A stretch of DNA of 64,000 nucleotides from Saprolegnia diclina VS20 (lineage: Eukaryota > Oomycota > Saprolegniomycetes > Saprolegniales > Saprolegniaceae), in contig NW_008246083.1 of assembly GCF_000281045.1 (NCBI RefSeq), positions 570,186 through 634,185 of the forward strand, given 5' to 3'. Under the pieces are notes generated by a model, which saw only the letters and a program-made list of their open reading frames with translations, was not told the DNA's origin and did no database searches. Of the stretch, positions 33,459 through 45,145 are shown in pieces; within the stretch, counting starts at the first letter, position 1, and every line of letters begins with the position of its first letter. A program made the translations under genes and the position numbers.

Positions 33459-34065
33459 AACGCCGAGCAAACTAAACTTCAAAGTGACGCTATCAGAGCG
33501 ATAGCCTTTCCGGCCGCACTTAGCCGTCACGCTCTTCCATCTGGAGCTGGACTTGCGGTTTGCTGAGCCAAAGGAATGTCACTTTGAGTGTACTACTGTC
33601 TGTTGGGTGTGGGTTGTTTTGTACTCTCTAAATGACTTGTATATTGCATGAAGCCAGTAGCTCCTTATAACAGTCCCGTCCTTCGTTGCCCCTCGACACA
33701 GCCTCCATCGCTTAGACAGTGTACACGGCTCCTTCTTTCTACATACAGCGCGCCATCGATATCTTGGACCATGTTGCCGTCAAAGTCGCTACATGTGAGC
33801 TTTTCGTCCTCACACAATTCCTCACTGATAACGACCGGCTGGATGGGCTTGCATCCACATCTAAATACGCCATCTGGAGCACAAGCCGCGGCAGGCTGGA
33901 GAGCGAACCAGTGCTGCGTGCTTGCTAGCCAAGGGATTTGATTTATATCCCTTGTTGCTAGCTGTGCTTGCGGTTGTGGTTGTCCGACACTCCTGGCGGT
34001 GGCTCTCGCAAGTGGATCTGGATACCCCAATAGTGGATACCCTCTGTCGTTTGAAGCAGTTTAGC
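33459..34065. other. Intergenic, with a cysteine-rich unsupported frame
   Basis: A minus-strand frame, 34030-33665, has no proper start but includes a cysteine-rich stretch (CAPDGVFRCGCKP and later CLSDGGC). An imperfect fold-back of 14 bp with a 2-base bulge lies at 33924-33962 (gctagccaagggat). Neither is convincing as a gene. Confidence 0.3.
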
Positions 34066-37000
34066 TCAATTGACAAAGTTGTCGACCAGCGGGTCGAGGC
34101 TGTTGCTCGACGGCGTTGGTGGGAGATTCACACGCGGGAGGTTGATGCGTCCGACGTGCAACTTTCGCTGTGGCTTGCGGTGCGACGCGCCGACGAGCAC
34201 TGCGTCCGCCGTCTGCACCCGCCGCCCCGAATTCTGGTTGTTGTCGACGGCTGGCGGCAGTGTCGTCATCGAGGCCGATGTCAACGGACGGTCCAGCGTC
34301 TTTTCACCGAGAAGCACGTCCAGGCTCGGACACGCGACCATGATCTTGGCCGGACCTTCGTAGCGCTGCGGTACTTGGTTGGAGCTGTTGCGCTGGCGAA
34401 GGATGAGACCCTACCCCGCGCCAAGTCAAAAAACCATTTTCCAAGTTGGCACCCACCTGTGGTTTCCACGGGTCGGTCTGCATGCCTGTCGCGTCGAGCG
34501 TGGGCATCACGAGGATGCCAATATCGCGGTTCGTGTCCTTCCGAAACTGAATCGCGTCCTCAAACGATTTGACCTAACAGCATGTTGTTGGACCATCGTG
34601 GACAAGTTGTCTTCGTACGGTGCCCGCGAGAATCGACACGGTGTCGTGGAGCTTGCCAATGTCGACATCTTTCTCTTGCAGCTTCTTGGCCATCTAGAGG
34701 CAGTTAATTTACTTGAGGCGTCGATAACGTCGTCCGTCCACCTGCTCGTTGAGGTCGATTTCACGGTCCAAAGTCTTGGACTTCTCCATCATGATGAATG
34801 CAATTTTGCGTTTTTCTTCCAAGAGCCGGTTGCGCTCCAGCTCAATGTCGCCCGACTAGAACAGAGTCAAGTCTGCGTCAACGTCAAGAGGAAAGACCTC
34901 GCGCTCGTAGGACCGCATCTTGTCTTGGAGCTGCGTGAGGTCGTTGGTGGTGATGCGCGACATGCGTTCGAGCTTGGCCGTGTTGGTGCGCTCCGTGTCG
35001 AGCGACATCTTGAGCCGTTCGACAGTGTCCTGGAGCTTCTCGATGTCGACGGCTTGGTTCTACTCCATAGAGAAGATTTCGCGATCGAAGATCGTCGCCC
35101 TCGGACCTCGCACGTCTTTTTAAACATGAGCGATTCGTGCTTGACTTCAAGCATGAAGTCGTACGCACGTTTGAGGTCCCCAATGTACTAGACACTAGTC
35201 TAGATAGTGCTCGATACAAAGATTGTGTACCAAGTCGACGCGCTCGTTGTAGACGTACACGTAGTTGTTGAGGACCTTTTCCTCGTACAACTCGCGCTTC
35301 ATAATGGCGCGCTTGGCCTAACGCAAATCTCTTGGTGGCCACATCGACATGAAGAAACCAAACGAGAATTTCCGGCGGCAGTGTCGTCCTAACGCACACA
35401 ACAATTGTTAGCTCCAGATGGACGACCCCACGAGCTATACTTGGAGGGTTCGTCTTCGGGTACGACGACCGGCAGCGGCTCGATCGGCGCGACGAGCTGC
35501 GAATTTTGGTAAAATTGGTAAATTTCGTCGGCAATTCGGCTAAAAAACGCCTCGAACGACACGACTTTGCGCTCATATCGGTCAACTTCGGCCTTGAGCG
35601 CGTCGATCTACATTGGCGCGGTAGTCTCGCGAGACATATTGTCTATTGTACATTTTCGCGCGAGCTCTTGAGCGTTCGAAAGAGCTCGGTTTCACTTTGG
35701 TTGCGCTCACTGTCTTCGGCCACGTAGTCCTTGATGCTAAGAGGCATGGGCTCTCTCGATATCCGAAGAAATGCCATTGTACGTGGCTTCGAGCGCTTGG
35801 TTGGTCAGCGTGAGCTCGGTGTTCTGCGCCTTTTGCTGCGCCAAATGCTTGTCCGACTCGTGGACCTTGTTGCGCAGGAGCTTGCACTTGTCCTGCATGT
35901 CCTTCATCTCGGACATGAGCTGAACGAGTTCGCCGTTCTGGCCCGTCTTTTTCAAGACGTGCCGCTTCTTTTTGCTGTCCAAATCGACACTGCCAGGGCG
36001 CTCGATCGTCTCTTGCCGCTACCCCATTGATTATGTAGATATAGACCAAGATCTCTGAGACCATACACCAGTCGACGACGGCGTGTGCTGTCGGGACGAG
36101 TCCGAGAGCATGCTCGCGTCCGTCATTGGCGTCATGGGACGGCTCGGCAGTTGCAAGTTCGGTCGCAGCTCGCTGTCCGAGTCGTCGTCGTCGCCGGTGT
36201 AGGACGGAATGAAAAAATCAGGTTCGTCGTCGTCGTCGTCGTCATAGAAGCGCTTCATAACTTCGGACGCCAAGTCGTTTTCGCGCATGAGGGCTTGGTC
36301 GAGCAAAAGCCGCTACCCCATGGTGTCGTAAAGGAGGGGTAGGGTAGGGTAGGGGTCGGACCAGAAAGTCCACTTCTTGGCTCCACAGCGTCGCTTCGTC
36401 GTGCAGCTGGGTTTGATGGGCGCGCTCGACGCCGTCCGCTTGGCTCGCTACTTGGGCGTATAGCTCTTGGTACTCGGTCATGTCGCGCCGAGCCCGCTCC
36501 GCCTCGGCCGTGAGCTGCTTGCAGCGCTTCTTCTCATCAAGGTACCGCTCGTGCGTGTTTTCGCGCGCCATTTCTTCGCCCGCCAGTTGGTCTTCGAGCT
36601 GCCGCTTGGTCTGTTCAAACTTGGTCGCGAGCGTCGCCAAGTCTTGTTTGCATTTGACGAGCGACTCTTGCACAATCTCCGACACGTGGAGTTGTTCCTT
36701 GTGTTTGGTTGCCAACGCGTTAAACTCGGTCGCAAAATGCGTTTTAAGTTCCGTCATGTCGTCGAGCTGGCGCTGGGTGCCATCGCACTCGGCTTGGTAC
36801 CGCACGCAGTCGACCTTGAGCGCCGCGTGGCTCTGCATGAGCGCATCGAGCTACCGTAACCAGGGGTTCACACAATGTCACCACAGATATGTACTTCGTC
36901 TTGGATGTCGTCGCGGTGGCGCACGAGCAGTTTGTTCTGTTTGGTCACTTCGGCGTGCTCCGCGTGGAGCTCCTTGAGCTAGCACAAGTGTCATTTGACA

Positions 37001-37807
37001 AGTACAATCCACCAACTATGGGTACCTGCTGCGTGAGCTTTGAGACACTCTCGGTCGTGGCGGTGGCGGCGTGCAGCTTGGATTTCAGCTCGGCCAGCAA
37101 AGTCTTTTGATCCCGCTCGGCCTTGCGCGAGATCTGGAGCTGTTCGAGTGTGAACGCATTCTCCTTTGTGAGGGCACGCAGGCGCTGCTGGAGCGCGTCG
37201 GAGATCTCGGTCGCTTCCTTGAGCTCGGCGCGCAGCCGGTGTACAATGCCTCCACATGGCACGTCTCGGCCTCGTACGACAACAAGTCGATACCTTTCAT
37301 GTTCTGCCCGCCTTTCTGCGCCTTGGCACAGAGCGACCGCGCTTCATTGAGCTCTTGCGTCTACAACGACGCGTCGACGAGTGGACGAAAGATCAAGCAA
37401 CGTACTTCGCCGTGAACAAGCTCGAGCGTCCCGCCGCACGCGTCGCACGGGTGCACGCGGAGGTACGTCTGGGACGGTGCAAAGAGCGGAAGCGTGTCCC
37501 GGAGGTCCACGGACGGCAGCGCATGCACGCGTTCGTCGACCGAGCCCGGATACAGCTCGCGCGCCAAGAGGTTCTCTTTGACGACAATCACATCGCGGTG
37601 GTAAGCATGTCGGATTGTCTAGATATACATCAAAACGGAGCGACACCCTCCGAGAGCCTGTACATCGATGAGTGCGCACCGCCGCGCGAGGCGCTCCTTG
37701 AGAATCTCAATGTGCTGGTCCTTGGTGAGCGACGGCTCGACCTCGGCCTCGGCGAGGTACGAGTCGAGCTCGAGCGCGGCCTTGGACTCGAGGCTTGGCG
37801 CCTCCAT
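34066..37807 (-). CDS. Long coiled-coil protein, 18 exons
   Basis: I rebuilt about 980 residues from 18 exons. Starting at ATG 37807 (MEAPSLESKA), 17 introns of about 44-64 bases join in frame down to the stop at 34066. Exon 2 carries a cysteine pair (HPCDACGG) like half a zinc ribbon. From there to about residue 830 the protein is heptad-rich coiled coil (LRAELKEATEISDALQQRL, LRNKVHESDKHLAQQKAQ and LQDTVERLKMSLDTER are samples), broken by a very acidic segment (YDDDDDDEPD) near residue 430. The last ~150 residues are basic and serine/proline-rich. I do not recognise the family; composition and length fit basal-body, cytoskeletal or golgin-like scaffolds. Each donor starts gt and nearly every acceptor is tag. 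It is divergent from the LRR/Notch gene with 40 bases between start codons. Confidence 0.75.
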
Positions 37808-37847
37808 CGGTTTTAGAGCGTGTAATTTTAGCCCGTATATTCGGCGG
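37808..37847. promoter_or_regulatory. 40-base shared divergent promoter
   Basis: Only 40 bases separate the ATG of the coiled-coil gene (37807, minus strand) from the chosen ATG of the LRR/Notch gene (37848, plus strand). If both starts are right, the transcription starts must lie inside the other gene's coding region or in this AT-rich gap, or one start codon lies further in. Confidence 0.45.
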
Positions 37848-39776
37848 ATGTCCCTCGATGCACCGCGCCGGATGCGGGTCAAGGTCCGAATGCAAGCGAG
37901 TGCGCGCGAGCATGCGGCGCTGCACGCAGCCATGCAGCGACACCGACTCACTCGCAAGACGATCTACGTCCTCGTGCTTGGGCATCACGGCTTGACGTTT
38001 CTTGTCGCGATAGCGCTCGGCGGTGCCCACTTTGCCAGTGCCACCGAGGTGCTGGGGGGGCGCCCCCCCTCGGGCGTCGCCTACCTTCTCGTGGGCCTCC
38101 TGCATCTGAGCGCCTGCATGACGTGGGCGCCAACCCACCTGATGTGGGTCATTTGACGCCACAAACTCTCACCCTCCACCGCGACGTGGAGAGCGTATGC
38201 ACCGTACTTGCACGCGCTCGAGATGGCGGCGCACGTGTACACGGCGTCGAATATGGCCGCGACGCTCGTCGAGCCAAGCTGCCCGCTCGGCTTCGCGTAC
38301 CTCGTGGCCCTGCACATGGCGTGGACGAGCAAGAGCCTTGTTCCCCCCATGGTGTGTGCCAAGCGGCCGACACTTCGCACCCCGCTCGTCTCGCTCTCGT
38401 ACGCGCTGCTGTCGTTTTACGTGTCTGTGGGCTATGTGCTTTGGGTGCTCGTGGTGCCAGCCGCGACCACCATCTCTCATTTTCGCCACCAGAGCCGCGA
38501 TTTTGACTGGGCCGCCACGCACGTTCCGACGTGGCGCTTCGTCCTCTCGTCGGAGCCGCTGGATATAGCCACGCGGCTCATTGCTCTCGTCGCCACGTAC
38601 GTGCGGCTTCATACGGTGGTCGCTGCGGTCCGCGTCGTGCCGAGCCGCGTCAAGCGCACGCATACGCTCAACTCGATCTCGGAAGACAAGACGAGCGATG
38701 GGCGACGCGCTGTGCTGCGGCTGCTGCCCGCGACCAAAGAACTCCTCGACAAAGTACGTCCGGGGTCTGTCGCTAAAGCGCTGCCCGTGATTCTACCTGC
38801 CAACCGACGCTGGCGCGTCGGCTTGTACTTTATCTACAACCTTCTCGCGCTCACACTGCTGGTGCTAACGACGCACCGAAGCTACTTTCGCTTAGCGTGC
38901 CCGCCGGGCTGTCGCGTCGCGTCGCCGTCCTGGGCGAACGAGCGCTGTCACTGTGTTTATTTTCGATGGGACTGCGCGGTCGATGGCCCCATGGACGCGT
39001 GGGACACCTATTTTCAGATCCTCTCGAGCCCGACGCTGTTGTGGCTCCACCTCCAGCGCTGCCCGCTGCCAAACGGCCTGCGCGCCGACACGCTGGCCTT
39101 GTTTCCATGTCTCTACGGTCTCCATTTCGAAGCGTCCGAGCTGCGGCGCTGGGACATTCCACAGCTGCCGTCGACGATTGCCAGCGTCTTTTTGCACGGC
39201 ACGAACCTCCGTGGCCTGCCACCGGCACTTCTATCCCCGCCGTTATCGCTCCAGACACTGTATGTGACCGACTCGCCGGCGCTGGGCGACCTCCCATCGA
39301 CAGTGTATGCGAGCTGGCACGCGCTTCGCGACATTGCGCTCACAAACACAAGTCAAACGAGCCTCTCGGGGCAAATTCAAAAGCTGCAGGCGCTCGAGTA
39401 CTTGGACGTGGGACACAATGCGCTCACCGAGCTGCCGCCAGAGCTTACGAAGCTGCCGCATATTCAGTTGGTCTTTGCGGACCACAATCAGTTGGTCGAG
39501 ATCCCCGCCGCGCTCGTGGCCGCCTACCCGTCGCTCCAGCTGGTGCTCAACAGTAATCCGATCAGCACGGTGCCCCTAAGTCTTCTCAACGCCGTGCAGC
39601 TCCACCTCATCCACGTGGCGTCCACAACGTACTGCAATGCGACGCGCTCGAGTGTCTGCTACCGCGACTGCGCCCCGAGCTGCGCGGCGCCCCGCGTCGG
39701 CGACAACTACTGCGACAGTCGGTGCAACGTCCTTGGCTGCAACTACGACGGCGGCGACTGCTTGCCGTTGCCCTAG
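37848..39776 (+). CDS. Membrane protein with LRRs and a C-terminal Notch (LNR) repeat
   Basis: Two exons (intron 38144-38191) give 626 residues. The N-terminal half is polytopic, with hydrophobic segments near residues 35-55, 72-95, 105-165 and around 325-340 (FIYNLLALTLLVLTT). After the last span come a cysteine cluster (CPPGCR, CHCVYF) and leucine-rich repeats such as LQALEYLDVGHNALTELPPEL and IQLVFADHNQLVEIP, then a single Lin12/Notch repeat (CAAPRVGDNYCDSRC, CNYDGGDC) at the very end. LRRs bind ligands and LNRs are extracellular Ca2+-binding modules, so the C-terminal part should face outside. Proteins of this TM-LRR-LNR layout are common in Saprolegniales; their ligands are unknown. The first ATG is tentative because of the tiny divergent gap upstream. 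The splice acceptor here is gag, not the usual tag. Confidence 0.8.
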
Positions 39777-39859
39777 ACAAAAGCACCGAGTGGATCGCAT
39801 TTTGAATAGAAGGATAGGCTTCATCATAAAGGGTATCTAGTAGGTTACAAGTCAACAAC

Positions 39860-41932
39860 TTAGTAGGTTATTAGGAGCCAACAACTCGAGGCAGCGAGCA
39901 GAAGGAGGCGTGTGCTTGGCACCGAAGAGGGCGCAATGCTCGCCAACCCAAGCCCCGAGCTCAGCGAGATGTCGCCGTTCGCATCAAGCAGCTGATGACC
40001 AAACATCTCTTGGCGCAGCCTTGGCGCGAGCTCAAGCGCCAGTGGCGGCAAATGCGCGAGGCACGTCGTGTTGACCGACGACACATTTCCGTTGTTGGTC
40101 AAGTACGAGAGGATAATGTCGTAGCCACATGGACTGTCGATGACCGCGTGCGACGCATCCGAGACGTTGACAAAGAGCTTGTGGGGCGTCGTGTACTGCT
40201 CAAACTGAAATTGGGCTTGGTCGTCCGGTGTGATCGGGTCGAGACCGCCGTTGAGCACGAGGAGGCTCGTCGGTACGGGCGCGGTTCGGTTAAAGTACGC
40301 GTCGGGAGCGTAGGAAAAGCCTTTGGTCGCTGGATAGGCTTGCTCACGGCACGCTTGGTCTACGTTGCTCTCCTGGTGAAAATGAGGGCTAGGGTAGGGC
40401 TAGGGTCGTACCTCGGTGGTTGGTAAAGAGGCAGTAGGCCATGAAATCACGGTATACTGGGTTGTCAACGACTTGGTCGGTGAAATATTGAGCGAGCGTG
40501 GCCAAGGGCGGCGCGGGTGAGTAGAAAAGCTGGTGCTCAGACGCCAAGATGACGTAGTAGAGCACGAGCGAGTCGTAGTCAGACGTAAAGTTCGGCTCGA
40601 GGAGGTCGTTGTCAAGCAAGTACGGACCCACGTACGTTTCGAGGACTTCAATATCTGCGTCCGAGCACCTACGCTCTATGTAAAAACAGCAAGAACTCAG
40701 CGTGTGTTGCACCCTTGGAGCAGCGTCAAGAGCGGGTAAAACGACGTGCGCAATGTGCTGGCTTCTACAAGTGCCGCAAAGAGCCGACGGGCGGCAAACG
40801 ACGGCGGGTCGACTGGCGCACGTCCCGCCACATCTTGCAGCCATGACGCGCACTCGGGTGTCGCGCCATCGTCGAGTTCGCTGTAGTACATGCGCAGTGT
40901 GTCCTCCAGCGGCGTGTCGGAACCAGTGACGCCCTTGTCCAACGCGCGAAGATACCGTGCGACTAGAGTGGGGTTACGTATTTAGTTGATGACCACTCGT
41001 GAGACGTACCGACGGCCCCGTACGCTGCGTCGCCGTTGGGCACGTCGAGCGTCTCGGGCACGATGCTGTCGAGTAAATACCCGCGGAACGTGAACTCGTG
41101 CGCGAGGTGCAACACGCGCGCCATCAAGTACGAGCCGTAGCTCACGCCGTAGACGTACCAGTCGACGTCGGGATCAATGATTGGGCTCAAGTACGTCAAG
41201 TCCTACGCCTCCTTGTCATCCTCTAGCATAAAAAATACACCGCACCTTGGCGGCGCTCGTCGTCGAGAACGCGTCGGCGGTCGGGCCGTACTGGGCGTGA
41301 AGTCGGTCAACGCACGCAGCGAGGTCTTGTGCGTATTTGAGGTCCTAATTTGCGGTTGGTGACAGGTTGCGAACGTGACAACGACGACGTACACCGTCGC
41401 ATGTGAGCTTGGCGCTGCGGCCCGACCCGCGGTGGTCCATGGTGTAGACGCTGAACGTACCGTTGAGGTCCATAAAGAGGTCTTGCATAAGGATCTCCAC
41501 TGAGCAATTCAGTAGATTTAGACTCTAGCGCGTCACACCAGAAGAGCGTACTGTCGACAGACGAACAGCCTGGCCCGCCGTCCATGACCCAGATTGCACT
41601 TGTAGCAACGGGCGACGCAATGCGCTTGACAAAGATCGGCAGCGTCTCCGTACCATCGCAAATGCCTACGATCGTGAGTATAGAACCCTGCGCAAGAGCG
41701 CACCGGGATGACAGAGCGGCATGGAAAACACTTGGCATTCGGCGGCCAAGGCGGCACCGCGCTGTCGACGCGCCACGTCGGCGTCGTCGTCGGTGTCGGC
41801 GTCGGCGTCATCAAATGGGATCGTATTCGGCGGGCAAGATGACCAGCCCGACGACGGGACTTGGAATGCTACGACGGACGCTGTGACGGCGGCGAGCACC
41901 ATAACAATGACAAGACGCATCGTTGTTGTCAT
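39860..41932 (-). CDS. Secreted GPI-type serine hydrolase (alpha/beta, S33/TAP-like)
   Basis: Eight exons give roughly 580 residues. The protein starts MTTTMRLVIVMVLAAVTASV (signal peptide) and ends in a hydrophobic tail (STRLLLLAASSCWLLITY) preceded by small residues, as in GPI-anchored proteins. The alpha/beta-hydrolase core shows the oxyanion-region VMDGGPGCSSV, YTMDHRGSGRS, the nucleophile elbow VYGVSYGSYL (G-x-S-x-G), the acid in LVLNGGLDPITP and the His in VSDASHAV. Such enzymes are mostly tripeptidyl- or prolyl-aminopeptidase-like and digest peptides outside the cell. Introns begin gtgcgc, gtacgc, gtacgtc, gtgcgg, gtacgtc, gtgcaa and gtacgacc. The last (40411-40360) carries CCCTA telomere-like repeats, and using its tag acceptor rather than an earlier cag is needed to keep frame. 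The exact substrate is unknown. Confidence 0.82.
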
Positions 41933-42580
41933 GTCGTGGTCCAAAGGACAGTGAACCCAACCGCATCCCGCGCCGAAACTGTGTTTCAAACGTGTCTCTA
42001 GCATACGTCAGCCTCTTAAATGCGTATATTACATGAGCTTTTATTATGAGAAAGATTTTATGCTTTAAACACGTACAAAAACATGCAGATTGACGATGGA
42101 CGCTACGATACAGTGTACGTGTTGGCCAGGATTCGAATCCATCGGCGCATGGACAGGGGTGGCGTTCTGACCGATTCGCTGCGAGGGAAGATGCCACGAG
42201 GTGGACTTGTAGAGCTAGAACTACTGCAAGCAAAAAGCACTCGACAGCAACTGCGCCAGCAACGTTTAGAGACGATGGGGAAATGACAGCTGGACCCTTC
42301 TGGGCCCAACGTGTCGGGCGATCGTGTTGTGAGCCGTGGATGTGCGACAAGAACGGTGTTACGATCATCTTGCATAAGCAAATTCATGGCGTCCATGTCA
42401 GATCGACATGCACAGACGGCGCGACTGCTTGACGCTCACAACTGACGCTCACGGCTCCTTACTTTGCCCCGTCGAGGAATATTAATATGAAGCGTGCCCA
42501 ACCTTAACGTGAACAATCGCAAGTTGATCAACTAGTAGACAACGAAGTTATTACACAACTCGTCTACTAGTGTTCTTGAC
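41933..42580. other. Intergenic between hydrolase and coiled-coil gene
   Basis: No supported gene. The palindrome ggattcgaatcc near 42129-42140 mimics a tRNA T-arm, but no D-arm or acceptor stem surrounds it. Confidence 0.45.
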
Positions 42581-44527
42581 ATGCTTGAAATACGTAGACG
42601 GTCTCGACTTCGAAACGGTCGTCCGACTTGTGCCATGAGGTCGACGCAAGGCCTTCGCGGTGCGCGAGAGCTCGCCAAGGCCAAGCTCTACGCCACCTCG
42701 AGCCGCCCCGAGTGGAATGTGAGGCATCAACCTGCTCAGTGAGCGATATCTTATGCGTGGTCAGAACGAGCAGCAGGACTTGAGCCAGCTTCAGTGCTCG
42801 GACAAGGAATTGGTAGAGCACAAATGGAGTGAATGCATTCGATGGTTGGCATAGGCGCTCAAGCACGAGCAGCGGACGTCTAAGCACCTCGAGACAGCCA
42901 AAGCGGACCTCTACTTCAAAGCCCAAGCGGACCAGCTCGCGGCTCGTGAGCGAGCGCTGCTTCGCGATCAAGAAGAGGTCATCTATTCATGCACGAACCC
43001 CAATCAACATTCCACACAGACGCGCAATCAGCAGTCGAATGTTCTGAGCCAGCAAGTCAAGCTCAACAAACTCTATGTATGGGGCTGCATACTGGTCAAT
43101 GTCTTACCACTTGGATTAGGAAGTCGTCGAGAAGCGCAATCACGAAGTAGCGGTACACACAGTGTTGAGCGTTCCGAGCGTAGTCAAGGTGTAGCAAAGG
43201 GAAGCCAAGCTCGATGCGCTTGAGAAGGCGTTGCGGGACCGAGAGGTCTTCTTGGCGCAGTGCCAAGCTGCGCTTCAAGCCAAGGAAGCCCAAGTCGCAC
43301 AGCCCCCAGCCCAGGTGGGTTGCCCTATGCGCTATCACAACATATCGCATGAACTGACAAGGAGGTGTCTTAGCCGCCGCCAGGATCTTGTGATGAAAGT
43401 GACAGCCGAGAGCTCGCCCTTCAACACCGCGCGCAGGTGTCAACTTGTGTCATTTTCATTCGCTTTAGCTCCTTGTAGGAGCTAGCGCTATGGGGGGAAC
43501 GGCTCGTGCTGCAAGAGAAGCAGGTATTACCATACCACTTTGTAGGCACGGAAAGCGGAAGACCACGTAGCTGGCCACGATGGAAACGCTCTTTGAGACG
43601 CGTCAACAGGAGTGGGAAGACAGCCGCCGTCGCCTCCAAGCCCAGCATGCGGATGCCGTCACGACGTGGCAGCTCGAGACGCAAGCGACGACCGTCCGGC
43701 TCGCCGAGGTACATGGCTTGTCCATCAACGCTCTTGAAACGATATCGTTAGGCGCGCGAGAAAGAATTGCGTCAGTACCAAGACAATATGTCCAAAGTAC
43801 AAAACCATCCTGCCAGTCGTGTACACCACGGACTTTGTAGTTGGCACTCGAACAAGGGCGACTGCGAGATCAAGAAGCCGTGCTCCGGGCCATCAAAGAG
43901 GCAACATCGACGATGACCAACGAGCACAAGACGCGCGATGCGGAGCTCGCAGCACGTGGTGCGCTTCCGCACACAAGCGTGAAGATACACACACCATTGT
44001 AGCGACTGCGGTCGCCGAGCGAGAGGCGGAGGTCGCAGCGAGAGCGACCGAGCTGGACGCACGCGCGCTCGAGCTGGAAACGAGAGACAATGTGCGGGTC
44101 GAGAAGGAAAAATGGCTGCGGAATCGGGTTTCGACCAACGTGTTTTGGTTGAAAGATTGATACAAACCGATGTCGTTTAGGAACGAAAACTCGACGTGCT
44201 TGCACAGGATGTCGAGACGCAGCACGAGCTCAACGTGCAAAAGACGATCGAGCTGGCTCAAGCAGCGGCTCGGCACCCGCCGCTCAACAGTACTACGGTA
44301 CGAGGCACTAGATGCTCCAACGGACTTGGAGTAATCGCGTGGGACACTATACATAGATGTCGGTCGCAGTTGCGCATACCAATGTGACCGAGGATATACC
44401 CATCGCGCTGCCTTTGGCCCAGAAGCCAAAGGAAGGTGGACGAGCCCTGCGTCGGTCGCATTCGACTTCGGTCCGCCACAGCTCGGTTGATCCGCCCAAG
44501 AACAATTATTGCAAACCCAACAACTAA
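42581..44527 (+). CDS. Coiled-coil protein, 14 exons
   Basis: Fourteen exons join to about 445 residues, from ATG 42581 (an in-frame ATG at 42635 is the alternative) to TAA at 44525-44527. Introns begin gtgagg, gtagag, gtcatc, gtatgg, gtagcg, gtgggt, gtgtca, gtatta, gtacat, gtacaa, gtgcgc, gtttcg and gtacga, and nearly all end in tag or cag. Unspliced, the stretch looks like a ruined gene; spliced, it is an intact heptad-rich coiled coil from residue ~25 to ~370 (REAKLDALEKALRDREVF, LRDQEAVLRAIKEA, VAEREAEVAARATELDARAL) with a Ser/Arg-rich tail. No recognised domain. A cytoskeletal, basal-body or vesicle-tether role is possible. It shares intron style and coiled-coil content with the gene at 34-37.8 kb, but I see no clear sequence repeat between them. 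Confidence 0.72.
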
Positions 44528-45145
44528 CGTCAACGAATCACAAGTACGGCTGTTGCAGCGTAGTACACGGGTCGAATCTCTCCACTGTGTTTGGATGGAA
44601 ACGAAGCTGCCCACTTGACCCGCGAATCAACTAGGACTGAGTTCATCAATGCAACGCTCCCGGTAGCGTTTGGTGTCGCAACGGTCTGTCATCTCGGTCG
44701 TACCAGTGCATGATCGCCCATCACCATTGAACAACCAGGGATGACGTGATTACGAGCAGCTGCAGACCAACATCGAGGTCGGAATAGCCGTGCAGTTTGC
44801 GGGCGTCCCGCCGTGTCGACCAAAGAAGGCACTGGTGTGCTCTTGTCAATAACAAGCACAAACGACGTCAGTTTGATTCTCGACTCGACGGGGTACTCAT
44901 CATGCTGCGAAGCCGACTAAAGAGCAGCTTGGAAATGGGTGGTTTTCACGCCCCGGCATTGGCCAGCTGGTGCGTGACCAATGCGAGGCGAGGTGCCGAC
45001 TGGCTCATCTGAGTTGAGGCGTGCACAAGTAATATGATATTGCCCCGCCATCCTGATATTGCACCTCGGTTATCATCGTGTGTCGCGTGGCCTCTAATAC
45101 GCGATTACGACATACCACCCGACGACGGCACTTTGCTTTTGCCCC
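44528..45145. other. Intergenic upstream of zinc-finger gene 4
   Basis: No gene, repeat or RNA feature that I can support. Confidence 0.4.

Noticed and set aside
40373-40411. 39-base intron ending in cag in the hydrolase gene
   Set aside because: It breaks the frame; extending to the next tag at 40360 restores it and keeps the DQAC-REQAYP sequence.
42129-42140. Possible tRNA T-arm (ggattcgaatcc)
   Set aside because: It is a plain palindrome. No D-arm, anticodon arm or acceptor stem can be built on either strand.
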